Shown piece after piece: positions 45,387 through 54,926 of a DNA stretch of 64,000 bases. This DNA comes from Sphingomonas natans (GTDB taxonomy: Bacteria > Pseudomonadota > Alphaproteobacteria > Sphingomonadales > Sphingomonadaceae). The notes under the pieces are model-generated. The model searched no databases and was not told the DNA's origin. It saw nothing but the letters and a program-made list of their open reading frames with translations. The stretch spans positions 168,618 through 232,617 of the forward strand of contig NZ_JAUOTP010000008.1 of assembly GCF_030546695.1 (NCBI RefSeq). The letters run 5' to 3'. Position numbers and translations under genes: made by a program. Each line of letters starts with the position of its first letter. The first letter of the stretch is position 1.

Positions 45387-47171
45387 TCACTGGGCCGGGA
45401 CGATGGGATGGGCGGGCGCGGCGCCCTGATCAACGGCGTCGGGGGCCTGATCAACGGCGTCGGGGGCCTGGCCCGCGGCGGCCGGCTTGGCCGAAAGGCG
45501 CGCGAGGACGGCGTTGCGCGCGCCGAACAGCTCCATCTTGCCGTCGCGCAGGAACATGAGCTTGTCGACCGAGGCGAGGATGCCAACGCGGTGCGCGACG
45601 ATGATGATCGTGACCTTGTTGGCGCGCAATTCCTCGAGCGCGGCGGCGAGCTGCTTTTCGCCATCGGCATCGAGGCTCGCATTGGGCTCGTCGAGGATCA
45701 GCAACGGCGGCGCGCCGAACAAAGCACGCGCCAGCGTGATCCGCTGCGCCTGGCCGACCGAGAGGCCCACGCCGCCCCAGCCCAGCTCGGTCTCATAGGC
45801 ATTGGGCAGGCGCAGGATGAAATCGTGCGCGCCGCAGAGCTTGGCCGCGCGAACCACCTCGGTATCGAGCACGCCCGGGGGCAGCAGCTCGGTCTGGAAG
45901 CGCGCGATATTCTCCTTGATCGTGCCGCGGAAGAGCATGGGCTCCTGCGGCACATAGCCGATCGCGCGGCCCAGTTGCTCCTCGGGCCAGTCCTCGAGCG
46001 CCGCGCCGTCGAGGCGAACGCTGCCCTGTGCGCCCGGCACGATACCGGCGATCGCCTTCACGAGCGTCGATTTGCCGGCCCCGCTCGGGCCGATGATGCC
46101 GAGCGATTCGCCGGCGGCGAGATCGAAGCGGATATTGTGCAGGATCGCGCGATCGCCGGCGGGCGAGGCGACCGCGAGATTCTCGACCGAGAGCGCGCCG
46201 ACCGGATCGGGCAATTGCGTCGGCCGGCGGAGCGCGCCGCGCGTCGCAAACAGATCGGCGAGCGCGCGATAGGCGGCGCGCGCCTGGATGATGTTCTTCC
46301 ACGCGCCGTTGACCAGCTCGATCGGCTGGAGCGCGCGGCTGACGAGCAAAGAGGCCGCGAACAGCGAGCCGAGCGAGATCTTGCCCTCGATCGCGAGCAG
46401 GGCGCCCAGGCCCAGCGCCAGCGACTGGAGCATCAGGCGCAGCGCCTTGATCGCCGAGGTATAGCCCGCGCTGCGGAAGGTCGCGTCGATCGTGAGCGCG
46501 GACGAGGCGCGCCGGTCGCGCAGATGGCGGCGGACCATCGCCTGGCGCATGCCGAGCGCGCCGACCACGCCCGAGGCGGCGAGCGTCGCGTCGATGCCGG
46601 TATAAGCGAGCTGCGCCGACTGGTTGGCATTCTTGATCGGCTCGGCCGTGCCGCGCTCGTTGAGCCAGGAGAGGCCCGACAGCAGGATCGCGCCGACGAG
46701 CGCCAGCGCGGCGATCGCGGGGTGGAGCAGGAAGCAGACGATGATGTAGAGCGGCGCCCACGGCAGATCGAACAGCGCGAGCACGCCGACGCCCGTCATC
46801 GTCTGGCGGAACGTATCGAATTCGCGGAGCACGATCGTGGTGCGCGCCCGGCCGGCGGCGGGGACACGGAGCAGCGCATCGAGGATCGGCCCGGCGAGAT
46901 CGCGATCCAGCCGTGCGCTGGCGCGGACCAGCAGGCGCGTGCGGACCAGATCCAGCGCGGCGAGGGTCAGGACGGCGGTGGCGAGAATTGCGGTCAGCAT
47001 CGCCAGCGTGGCCGCGCCGCGCGTCGGCACGACCCGGTCATAGACCTGCAGCATGTAGAGCGTCGGCGCGAGATAGAGCAGGTTGAGGAACGCGCTGAAC
47101 AAAGCCGCATGGACGAAATGGCGGCGGCACGCCTGGATCGCCCGTCCGATAGGATCGGAAGGATCGCTCAT
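45387..47171 (-). CDS. Type I secretion ABC permease/ATPase (PrtD-like)
   Basis: This fused membrane and ATPase exporter subunit has about six helices in the first 300 residues and a C-terminal nucleotide-binding domain. Walker A is GPSGAGKST and Walker B LLILDEPNASLD, with the switch His in VAHR. The signature is LSVGQ instead of LSGGQ, a one-residue change. From the ATG at 47171 the length is 594; other starts (47201, 47264) are possible. The C-terminal tail carries two copies of a 7-residue repeat (PDAVDQA). It lacks the C39 peptidase domain of bacteriocin exporters, so the cargo should carry a C-terminal signal. No RTX-type cargo gene is seen nearby. Confidence 0.9.
   Translation of the reverse strand: MSDPSDPIGRAIQACRRHFVHAALFSAFLNLLYLAPTLYMLQVYDRVVPTRGAATLAMLTAILATAVLTLAALDLVRTRLLVRASARLDRDLAGPILDALLRVPAAGRARTTIVLREFDTFRQTMTGVGVLALFDLPWAPLYIIVCFLLHPAIAALALVGAILLSGLSWLNERGTAEPIKNANQSAQLAYTGIDATLAASGVVGALGMRQAMVRRHLRDRRASSALTIDATFRSAGYTSAIKALRLMLQSLALGLGALLAIEGKISLGSLFAASLLVSRALQPIELVNGAWKNIIQARAAYRALADLFATRGALRRPTQLPDPVGALSVENLAVASPAGDRAILHNIRFDLAAGESLGIIGPSGAGKSTLVKAIAGIVPGAQGSVRLDGAALEDWPEEQLGRAIGYVPQEPMLFRGTIKENIARFQTELLPPGVLDTEVVRAAKLCGAHDFILRLPNAYETELGWGGVGLSVGQAQRITLARALFGAPPLLILDEPNASLDADGEKQLAAALEELRANKVTIIIVAHRVGILASVDKLMFLRDGKMELFGARNAVLARLSAKPAAAGQAPDAVDQAPDAVDQGAAPAHPIVPAQ
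45425..45466 (+). repeat. Perfect 21-base tandem repeat inside ABC exporter gene
   Basis: Two exact 21-base units, 45425-45445 and 45446-45466, with the first 4 bases of a third following. They keep the frame and encode the repeated 7-residue tail. This may vary in copy number between strains. Confidence 0.75.
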
Positions 47172-47379
47172 GGAGGAAGATCCGAACGGCAATCTCAGCA
47201 TGTAGCGCGTCCCACAGGAGCCGCCGACGCGAACATTCGCGTCACTTGCGGCCCAACCGATCACCGAGTCGAATAAAGCGACTTCAATAATAGCCGGTTA
47301 ACTGTGTGGATTAACCAAGGTCGCATGTTCGCGACCATTGCGCTGACGGTTGGGCAATATCAGAGCGGTGAGCTTAACT

Positions 47380-48238
47380 GAACGTATACCATGCGGCTTT
47401 GATGTAGTCGGCATTCGTCGGTTATATGGCGGTCGCAGATGTTGCCGACGGCCTTCCAAGGGTCGTCGGTGCGCTTGGCCGCGATGCGTCTGAGATGTGT
47501 TCGTATGAGCCGGCAGTTTGTCGAGGATGACGACGTCGCCAGCTTCCAGCGCCGGCGCAAGTTCGGTTTCGACGAACTTTTCAAAGATGGCCTTCGTCAT
47601 CGGCCGATCGATGATCCAGGGGGCAGTGAGGCCACCGTAGCGGAGCCCGGCGATGCCGGTCTGCGTCTTTTAATGTCCGAACGCTGCCCGAGCCTTCAAG
47701 CTTGCTCTGAGGTGCTCGGTCGCGCAGGCGTGTAATCTTCGTTGAGGTTGCAGTTTGGTCGATGAAGACGCAGCGTGCGTGACTGCTCGCGCATCCGCGA
47801 TTGACGATCGAGCCGGCAGCGCTGCGCTGCGGTGCTGGGAGACGTCGTTAAACCCGGACTCCGACACCATCAGGGTTAATTATATCGCAATCTGCTCGAT
47901 CAGTGCCGGGTATGGAAATGTAGGATGCGCCACGACCTTTGCCCCGCACTTAGGCTTCACGACAAGCTTCATCATGGTAATTTTTTGCTGCGCTCCGACT
48001 CATGGAGACCAGCTTCACCGTATGCGGCAGGAGCTTGCCTGCGTTAGGCGGACGCCATCGGTGAGCCGGTGCCGCTGATCCTGTCCTCGTCAAAAGTGAA
48101 CTGGCTTCGCACGCGCCTCGCGCTCAGGCCAAATCGGCGCGCCGCATCGCGTAGAGGTTGACCCGACGACACATGGTCCCACGCTCGGAGATCGCGCTGG
48201 CCCTGCGAGCAATGAGGCCCATGACCCACCTCCCCCAT
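47380..48238 (-). pseudogene. IS630-family transposase relic
   Basis: Pieces of one transposase lie in order on the minus strand in several frames. An N-terminal helix-turn-helix part (VSSGQPLRDAARRFGLS) is followed by a GTGSPM linker and a middle part GIAGLRYGGLTAPWIIDRPM. Next comes the DDE-region TELAPALEAGDVVILDKLPAH, and then the end pattern KAVGNICDRHITDECR. Stops and frameshifts separate them and parts are missing, so it is inactive. The element sits between the type I secretion genes and the ugd block. Terminal inverted repeats were not identified. Confidence 0.68.
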
Positions 48239-48396
48239 AAGGTCATTTGCACCCGCTTACGAAGTGAATCCTCAACACGGTTCACATTCCATGCTCCATG
48301 CTCTAGTCGCTCAACTAGCAGAGAAAGCCGCAGATTGCTTAATTTCGTGTCCGTGCGGCCTGCATTGGTCCCGCGTCGGATGTCCTAAAACAAAAA

Positions 48397-48951
48397 TTAT
48401 CGCGCCCTGCCAATTGCCAACGCCGAGACACCTTGCGAGGTCGATCTACGACGACGCATCATGCTCCCGATTAACCCGAAGCCTCCGACCATCATAGCCC
48501 AAGTCGCCGGCTCCGGTACCGAAGCAATCGTCGAAACCTGACTTGAAAAATAGGGTCTTCCTGCTTGGTCACTATAACCGAATAGAATAGCCAGCGGTTC
48601 ATTCGTCGAGATGGCTGCAATCAGCGCGCCAAACTTATTCGGGCCCGCCAAAACAAACCCGCCGTTTTGAGGCAGGTTTCCGACTGACAGCGTGTCCGAG
48701 CTCTTTGTGTATACGAACTTAAACATCGGTGAGAGCATAGGGCTCAAACTTGTCACTGTCAGTCCGACATCGGTTGCAGCTATATCGGCAGCATTGTCAA
48801 AGCTAACCGAGAAGTCAAAATTTACCGGGCCGATGGAGGAGGTGGCACCAGAAGCCAAGTCTTTAAGCTCAATTACTCTCGTAATAGGCGCGGCATTCGC
48901 CGAACCCGCCACCAAAAAAAAACCCAAGCCAAATGCAAGGCAGTGTCGCAT
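48397..48951 (-). CDS. PEPxxWA-CTERM surface protein
   Basis: The ATG at 48951 (ribosome site ggagag) gives a 184-residue exported protein. It has a signal peptide (about residues 1-21, ending SANA), a beta-rich body with Asp/Ser/Thr-rich strands, and the sorting tail VPEPATWAMMVGGFGLIG followed by MRRRR. The last 17 residues after the Arg run are longer than usual. Codon use is more AT-rich than in the secretion genes next door. It is flanked by two transposase relics. Confidence 0.85.
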   Translation of the reverse strand: MRHCLAFGLGFFLVAGSANAAPITRVIELKDLASGATSSIGPVNFDFSVSFDNAADIAATDVGLTVTSLSPMLSPMFKFVYTKSSDTLSVGNLPQNGGFVLAGPNKFGALIAAISTNEPLAILFGYSDQAGRPYFSSQVSTIASVPEPATWAMMVGGFGLIGSMMRRRRSTSQGVSALAIGRAR

Positions 48952-49043
48952 TACAAAACTCTCCGGAACGCTACTAACCAAGGGCCACGAGACGTAACAT
49001 CAAGCAGCCTCAAGACCTAACGTTTTGTTAGGGCCGATTCATT

Positions 49044-49230
49044 TTAATGGTTAATGCGCCACGCCGCGTGGGCAAATTTGAGCCAGTATCTGGCTGTGGC
49101 GAAGTGGACCATGCCGAGAAAGCTGCTTCGCTCGTCATTGTCGCAACGAATCAGAGCTTCCCATATTACTAATTTCGATGCCGTGGATGGTCGTGCCAGA
49201 TAGCGGTCGAAGATTATAACCGGAGGCGGA
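49044..49230 (-). pseudogene. 3' relic of an IS5-family transposase
   Basis: The minus-strand frame ends SSFLGMVHFATARYWLKFAHAA, the typical C-terminus of IS5-type transposases, preceded by a poorly kept segment. The rest of the element (DDE domain and left end) is not found. It marks a second insertion scar beside the PEP-CTERM gene. Confidence 0.6.
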
Positions 49231-49585
49231 AGGCGCGCCACGGCATGGCGCCGAACATAGCTGGGTCGTACACCCTTCGCTTCGCGGACAAGCGAGCGCC
49301 GTTAGAAGGGAAATCTTTGGGTGACACGCGGCCAAAAGGATCACCACAATGGATCCGCTGTTAACTCGTCCCATTGGCTCGACCACTGACGGTCAAGCGA
49401 CAAAGTCGCGCCAGCGCCGCGAACCGCAGAGATCCACGCAAAGACCGATGGGTGCTCTCGCTCACCGATTGGCTTGGTAAGCGAGAGCCGGAATCTGACC
49501 ACGTGGGGTGCCTCATGCGCCCGTTTCGCCGCTTTACGAACAAGGATCAGCGAAGCGAAAGTACTTCCGAAGGGTCTCTCCCTCG
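49231..49585. other. Intergenic region after ugd
   Basis: No supported gene. Frames on both strands are short and Arg-rich. It may contain further degraded insertion-sequence DNA. Confidence 0.4.
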
Positions 49586-50899
49586 TTAGACCGGCCCTTT
49601 GCCTACCCCATGATACTCAAAGCCCGCACGCTCAGCCTCTTCGGGCGGGTAAATGTTGCGCAGGTCGACAAGGATTCGCTGCTTCATGAGCCCGGCCAAT
49701 CGCGACAAATCGAGCGCACGGAACGCATCCCACTCGGTTACCAGCGCGACGGCGTCGGCACCCTGAGCCGCAGCGTACGGCCCCTCGACAAACTCAACGT
49801 TAGAAAGCATCTTTTTTGCTTGCTCCGCTCCTTCCGGATCATAAGCACGCACCAGAGCGCCTGCATCTTGCAACGTCTGGATGATAGCTATGGCCGGCGA
49901 GTCACGCATGTCGTCGGTGTTAGGCTTGAAAGTTAGGCCGAGCACGCCAACTGTCTTCCCGCGCGCATCGCCGCCCAGAGCCTTGATTATCTTGCGGCCC
50001 ATAGCGCGCTTCCGAGCGTCATTCACCGAAACCACCGCTTCAACGATACGCAAGGGCGTCCCGTAATCGTCGGCTGTTTTCAGCAGCGCCAACGTGTCCT
50101 TAGGAAAGCAAGATCCACCGTATCCAGGACCGGCGTGTAAAAACTTCCCTCCAATTCGGTTGTCGAGCCCGATGCCGCGGGCAACCTGCTGGACGTCTGC
50201 TCCAGCTACCTCGCACAGATCAGCCATCTCGTTGATAAACGTGATCTTCGTCGCCAGGAATGCGTTAGCCGCATATTTGATAACCTCGGCTGTTCTACGG
50301 CCGGTAAACAGGATTGGGGAGGCCTGGTTGAGCGACAGAGGTCTGTATATACCTCGCAGTACCTCTCGTGCTCCCTCGTCATCGGTGCCGCAGACGATAC
50401 GGTCGGGGCGCTTAAAGTCCTCGATTGCAGCGCCTTCGCGCAAGAATTCGGGATTGGATGCGACCCTGATACCCTTGGCAGGTGCCGCTTCGGTGACAAT
50501 GCGCTCAACCTCGTCACCCGTCCCTACCGGCACAGTGGACTTCGTAACTATCACGATCGGTGTGTCCGCCGCTTGGGCAACTTCTCGGACCGCAGCGAAA
50601 ACATAACTCAGATCTGCATGCCCGTCGCCGCGTCGCGAAGGCGTTCCGACGGCAATGAACACCGCGTCCGCACCCTTTACACCTGCTGCGAGGTCCGTCG
50701 TGAAAGAGAGCTGTCCGGCCTTAACGTTGCGAAGAACCAGATCGTCGAGGCCTGGCTCAAATATCGGCATGACGTTCCGGCCCAGAGCCTCTATTTTGGC
50801 TTCGTCCTTGTCAACGCAGACGACGGTGTGGCCGAAATCCGAGAAACAAGCTCCAGAAACAAGCCCCACATACCCGGTTCCGATCATCGTAATACGCAC
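49586..50899 (-). CDS. ugd: UDP-glucose 6-dehydrogenase
   Basis: This oxidises UDP-glucose to UDP-glucuronate with two NAD+, supplying acidic sugar for the exopolysaccharide. The GTG at 50899 is chosen because GGAGGG lies just upstream and the Rossmann motif (MIGTGYVGLVSG) follows at once. Catalytic parts are EFLREGAA, the Lys in EVIKYAANAFLATKI, and the active-site Cys in GPGYGGSCFPKD (about residue 260). TFKPNTDDMRDSPA and the C-terminal domain complete the 437 residues. Confidence 0.95.
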   Translation of the reverse strand: MRITMIGTGYVGLVSGACFSDFGHTVVCVDKDEAKIEALGRNVMPIFEPGLDDLVLRNVKAGQLSFTTDLAAGVKGADAVFIAVGTPSRRGDGHADLSYVFAAVREVAQAADTPIVIVTKSTVPVGTGDEVERIVTEAAPAKGIRVASNPEFLREGAAIEDFKRPDRIVCGTDDEGAREVLRGIYRPLSLNQASPILFTGRRTAEVIKYAANAFLATKITFINEMADLCEVAGADVQQVARGIGLDNRIGGKFLHAGPGYGGSCFPKDTLALLKTADDYGTPLRIVEAVVSVNDARKRAMGRKIIKALGGDARGKTVGVLGLTFKPNTDDMRDSPAIAIIQTLQDAGALVRAYDPEGAEQAKKMLSNVEFVEGPYAAAQGADAVALVTEWDAFRALDLSRLAGLMKQRILVDLRNIYPPEEAERAGFEYHGVGKGPV

Positions 50900-51117
50900 G
50901 TTAGCCCTCCGTCCAAATTCTGGCCGTCGCCGATAGGTGCTCAACCAGGAGACCACCACCAACGTCGTGTTCCGACATTTTCCTTAGAGCGAGCGATCGC
51001 CTTAGCCAAATTTTTTGTGCACTGCACCACTCAACGGCACGACATTCCTGTATTCCTGCATCGACAGCGCCGCTCGGCAAAATCTTTTTGCTTGGCGCTG
51101 TCGCCCGATCCGGACGA

Positions 51118-52266
51118 TCAATCCGAGCTGGCCAACTCCGGAAAACTGAGTTCCGTGCACCGCCGCCAGCTGAACAATGATGTGCGGTCGAAAGCGCGCT
51201 GAGCCTCCTTCTGTCGCTTTGCCTCGTCAGTGGCGAGAAAGATGAGGGCCCGAACGATACCATTGTCGTCATCCGGCTCAAGCAGTAGGTCGCAGTCGGC
51301 ACCAACCACCTCCGGGATGCCCCCCACTCGGGTCGTAACCGAAGGGCAGTGCTGGGCGCCTGCCTCTAGAAGAACGAGTCCGAAACCCTCAATCTTCGTA
51401 GGGTGAGGCTGCGCCAACAGAAGATGCGCTATAGATCGACGGTAAAGCAACTTTATATCACCGTCGCCTAAATGGCCTGCCATAATGAGCGGCAACTCCA
51501 ACGAGGCAGCCGTGGCGACTACTTTCTGCGCATAATCGGATTGCTCAGTTCGCCCGACCGCCACATATGCAATCGGTAATCCGGTTGTTTTTTTTACCTC
51601 GGCGAGGGCGCGCACCGCGGCGAGCTGGCCTTTGCGATCCTCAATTCGGCCTACGGATACGAACAGCCGCGTGTCGATCGGAAGCGCGGAAAGCGCCGGG
51701 TTATCGAACGTCCCTTCACTGGGTTCGCCAAACCACTTTGCGTCTATTCCTAGATATGTGACGCGCGCTACGCTTGGCACGCCAAAGCTTTGCGTAAAAA
51801 TGTTCAGCGTCGCCAGCGAATTAGCAAGGATGACCTCGGCCCGGTGATATGCTCGCCGCACAATGGCGCCACCGAACGATCGCCCAGCGAACTTACTTGC
51901 CTCGCTGCCATGAACCATCGCTCGGAAGGGACGACCGGTCAGGATCGAAAATGATGCAGCCAGCAACACAGTGCGAATATCGGCTGCAAGTATGATTGCA
52001 TCACTAGGCTGGGTGGCAAGTAATCGAAACGTTGCTAGGGCTGCTCTCGGTGTGATCTTATGGTGACTAAATAGCCGGAACACCCCAGGTTCAGGGACCG
52101 TAGGCTTCGGGAGATCCGGATAGTTTGGGGCAACGACGATTGGAGCATATCCAATGTCGCGAAGCGCTGCTGCGACCTGTCCCGAATAGCTGGCAATACC
52201 GCCGGGGAAGGGGGGATACTCGCAGGTGAGGACCACGACGCTGCGGGAAGCTTTGTCCGTCGTCAT
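51118..52266 (-). CDS. Glycosyltransferase family 4
   Basis: This is a GT-B retaining glycosyltransferase that would add a sugar to the lipid-linked exopolysaccharide unit. From the ATG at 52266 (overlapping the upstream GT2 stop as ATGA) the N-terminal domain begins VVVLTCEYPPFPGGIASYSG. The donor-binding domain has VSVGRIEDRKGQ and the conserved KIEGFGLVLLEAGA, the E-x7-E motif. Length 382 residues. Donor and acceptor are unknown. Confidence 0.9.
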   Translation of the reverse strand: MTTDKASRSVVVLTCEYPPFPGGIASYSGQVAAALRDIGYAPIVVAPNYPDLPKPTVPEPGVFRLFSHHKITPRAALATFRLLATQPSDAIILAADIRTVLLAASFSILTGRPFRAMVHGSEASKFAGRSFGGAIVRRAYHRAEVILANSLATLNIFTQSFGVPSVARVTYLGIDAKWFGEPSEGTFDNPALSALPIDTRLFVSVGRIEDRKGQLAAVRALAEVKKTTGLPIAYVAVGRTEQSDYAQKVVATAASLELPLIMAGHLGDGDIKLLYRRSIAHLLLAQPHPTKIEGFGLVLLEAGAQHCPSVTTRVGGIPEVVGADCDLLLEPDDDNGIVRALIFLATDEAKRQKEAQRAFDRTSLFSWRRCTELSFPELASSD

Positions 52267-53231
52267 TTGCTCTCGCCCATCGCCGAACGCCGTGCCGTCA
52301 GTGATTTTCGAAGCAATCTCTCTACCGGTCTCGAGAGAAACTTTGCGACAAAAAGCGATCCCCAGGCGCGCCCGTTCCAAACGTCTAGCTTCGTCGCGAG
52401 CCGAAGAAGCCGAAGCGCGCCCTCGCGATCCCTAGCGAGAAATCTCTGATTTCCTAGTTTGCGAGCCCGCTCCGCAAGACGTCGTGGAACGAGCGTAAGC
52501 ATAGCTGGATCGCTGACCGCAAAGTTGAAGGCCACGCGAGCATGATGTGCCATCAAGTCTGTACGCCCACCAGTGATACTCGCTGAATGGTTGCGTTTGT
52601 AGAGCAAGGGGTTGTGCACCATTGCAAAACTACAGAGCTTCGACATGCGCAAAAAGAAGTCGGTGTCTTCAAAAACACGAATACTTGCGTCGAATTGGCC
52701 AACGGCTTCGAACAGATCACGGCGGACGATCACCGTTGAGGGAATGATCGGCGGATCGTTGAGAAAGTAGCGCCGAGTAAGGGCGCCAGCCGCCCCCCCT
52801 CTGCTTTCCGAAATATCCAAAACGCGTGCTTTACGGGCGGCATTGAGAGCACCATCAGGAAACGTGTAATACCCAGAGTAAACTAAGCCAACGGAGGGCG
52901 AGGTCTCGAGAACCGGGCATTGTTCCTCCAGTTTCGTCGGAGCCCAAATGTCGTCACCGTCGAGGAACGCGAGAAACTCGCCCGTGCAATAAACGGCTGC
53001 CGCATTGCGGTTACCGGGCAGACCGAGGCCGCCCGAGCCGTAGAGTATCAAAATGCGCGGATCTAGCTCCTCAATCTGCCGAAGCACGACGATCGTCGCT
53101 TCCGCGGAGCCATCGTCTGCGATAACGATCCGGTCGACGAGATCCTGGCGTGTTTGGTCGAGGATCGAACGAACCGCCTCCTCGATGTACGGCCCTTCAT
53201 TGTAGCATGTCATGATGACAGAGCAGGCCAT
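52263..53231 (-). CDS. Glycosyltransferase family 2
   Basis: This is an inverting GT-A glycosyltransferase, 322 residues. The N-terminal fold begins SVIMTCYNEGPYIEEAVRSI, ADDGS is the nucleotide-binding part, and FLDGDDIW contains the metal-binding DxD. FEDTDFFLRMSK gives the ED acceptor/catalytic region. No membrane helix. It is translationally coupled to the GT4 gene and is likely one step of exopolysaccharide unit assembly. Confidence 0.9.
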   Translation of the reverse strand: MACSVIMTCYNEGPYIEEAVRSILDQTRQDLVDRIVIADDGSAEATIVVLRQIEELDPRILILYGSGGLGLPGNRNAAAVYCTGEFLAFLDGDDIWAPTKLEEQCPVLETSPSVGLVYSGYYTFPDGALNAARKARVLDISESRGGAAGALTRRYFLNDPPIIPSTVIVRRDLFEAVGQFDASIRVFEDTDFFLRMSKLCSFAMVHNPLLYKRNHSASITGGRTDLMAHHARVAFNFAVSDPAMLTLVPRRLAERARKLGNQRFLARDREGALRLLRLATKLDVWNGRAWGSLFVAKFLSRPVERLLRKSLTARRSAMGESK

Positions 53232-53270
53232 GGCAACCTCAATATGTTGGGAGATATGTCGGCTAACCCG

Positions 53271-54626
53271 TTAGCGTGTGATCGGTATCGACAGTGAAAG
53301 AGTCGCTGAGGTACCTCTGTATCGATATGATTGAAGATTAGATGCCCTCCACCGGTGCTCTAGAAGCAGCGACACAGATACCCGCTCCGCAACAGTGTGT
53401 GCGAGAGACGTGCTAGCAGTGGAAAGATCTTCGGTTCGGCTCTGCGTTAGTGGAGCGGCTGCCTGCAAATCGTACTGGAATGTTCGGTTGCGACGGTTAA
53501 ACTGGAGCGCAGCGGTCCAGCCTTCGGCCGGCTGCGCGGATGCCGCTAAACCCCACGAAAATGTCTTAATTCCGTTCGAGTAAATGTCCTGGGTTCCCGA
53601 GAAAGAGCGCGCAGCTTGGATTGTAAGCGTTAAAAAAGGGCTTGGTGACCAGGCGATGCTTCCATCGCCGGTCAAGCCCCTCGCATTCCGTGCGATGCCA
53701 GACCGGTCCACGTGTTCCGAATACCCCACCCTGCCCTTCAAGCCCCAAACTGGGGCTGAGGCATATTCTAACCGCAACCCAAGCGACCTTTCGACAAAAT
53801 CTGCCCGATAGAATATTTCGTCGCTATTCACGAGCACGGACCTATCTGCGAGGCCGTGTTGCGACACATATCGTAGATCTATCGCGACAATATTTGCGGC
53901 GCCCGGATCTGCCTCAGACGGGGCTTGCGATACGTATCCTATGCCGCCTTTGAAATCCACTTGGCGGCTATCTGCAGCGCTGGCCAATAACCCGGAATTT
54001 CGACTTACGGAGACTGTCGAGTCGAGCAACACACCAAGATCGCCAGCAACGGCGCCCTTAGCGGCGAAATGCGCGAGGCTTGCGGTTTGAATGTTTCGCG
54101 CCGCCACGCGAATATCTTCGAACGAACTAGCGCGCCGTGCTCGGGCAACATTGAGTCGCCCCTCTCCGCGACTGCTGGCGTAGACCAAATCGCCGGCTAT
54201 ATTATATTCAAATGCATTAAGCTGGCTATTGTACCGAAAGAGTGTTTTTTGTGCCGCTGCATTTACGGCGAACGTGAGCGGAGCAATGTTGATGGCATAT
54301 TTTCCGGAGAGCGCTATAGCACTTGCGACATCGGAACCTCCGTTGGCCAGCAAATTCTGTGACGCCTTCGGAATCCGGAAAATATTGTCGTCATGGGTGG
54401 TAACGACGCTAACCCCAACCTGCGGAATCTCGGCTAAGGCGGAGTCCAAGGGGGCCAGTGCGCAGAGGCATGCGCAATAGACGGTCGTTGGGCCGAAAGC
54501 ACCTACTCGCCTGTGCTGAATAAGCGGATGGCGGCCGATGCGCTCTTGCTGACGACGGCTTAAACTCTGGAGGCTCGCAGAGCAATCTCCAGGTCGGTCT
54601 TGTGGTAGTTCCGAATCCAGCGACAA
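53271..54626 (-). CDS. Outer-membrane beta-barrel protein (EpsL-like)
   Basis: This is an exported protein of up to 451 residues. The first 65 residues include a late hydrophobic signal segment ending in DSALA, so the true start may be later than the TTG at 54626. The mature part begins with VGVSVVTTHDDNIFR and then shows many alternating beta strands, ending in the aromatic-poor but strand-like TSATLSLSIPITR. This fits the EpsL-type outer-membrane barrels of exosortase/exopolysaccharide loci, believed to help export. The assignment rests on layout and context, not on a firm motif. It diverges from the PEP-CTERM gene at 54927. Confidence 0.7.
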   Translation of the reverse strand: MSLDSELPQDRPGDCSASLQSLSRRQQERIGRHPLIQHRRVGAFGPTTVYCACLCALAPLDSALAEIPQVGVSVVTTHDDNIFRIPKASQNLLANGGSDVASAIALSGKYAINIAPLTFAVNAAAQKTLFRYNSQLNAFEYNIAGDLVYASSRGEGRLNVARARRASSFEDIRVAARNIQTASLAHFAAKGAVAGDLGVLLDSTVSVSRNSGLLASAADSRQVDFKGGIGYVSQAPSEADPGAANIVAIDLRYVSQHGLADRSVLVNSDEIFYRADFVERSLGLRLEYASAPVWGLKGRVGYSEHVDRSGIARNARGLTGDGSIAWSPSPFLTLTIQAARSFSGTQDIYSNGIKTFSWGLAASAQPAEGWTAALQFNRRNRTFQYDLQAAAPLTQSRTEDLSTASTSLAHTVAERVSVSLLLEHRWRASNLQSYRYRGTSATLSLSIPITR

Positions 54627-54926
54627 TCACACTCACCCCGATTGCTGCGCCGCAGCTGGTGCTACGGTCTTGCGCTGCGGTCAATGCCTTATGGTTTGAA
54701 AGGCCGATATCGCTTTATGCATTGCAGGAAGAGGCAGCCGCCACCGGAAAGGGCGGTGGCCCATATAGCCGGCCACCGGGGGCGCTGCATATTGGACTGA
54801 TAACGCGATCCCGCCGCGCCCGCCGACGCCGACTGCCCCTACGGTTGCAGTTACCCAGAAGTTGACGAGGCGTGTAATGCGTTGTATCTCGTCAGCAACA
54901 GAAGCTGTGCGTAACAGGGGTAGCAT
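54627..54926. promoter_or_regulatory. Divergent promoter region with 7-base dyad
   Basis: The 300 bases separate the leftward barrel gene from the rightward PEP-CTERM/eps genes. A dyad TGACGAG (54863-54869) / CTCGTCA (54888-54894), with 18 bases between, lies 33-64 bases before the start at 54927 and could be an operator. No promoter boxes were assigned with confidence. Confidence 0.45.

Noticed and set aside
45408..47276. Long plus-strand open frame opposite the ABC exporter (622 codons)
   Set aside because: Arg/Glu/Ala-rich antisense of a well-recognised ABC exporter; no motif.
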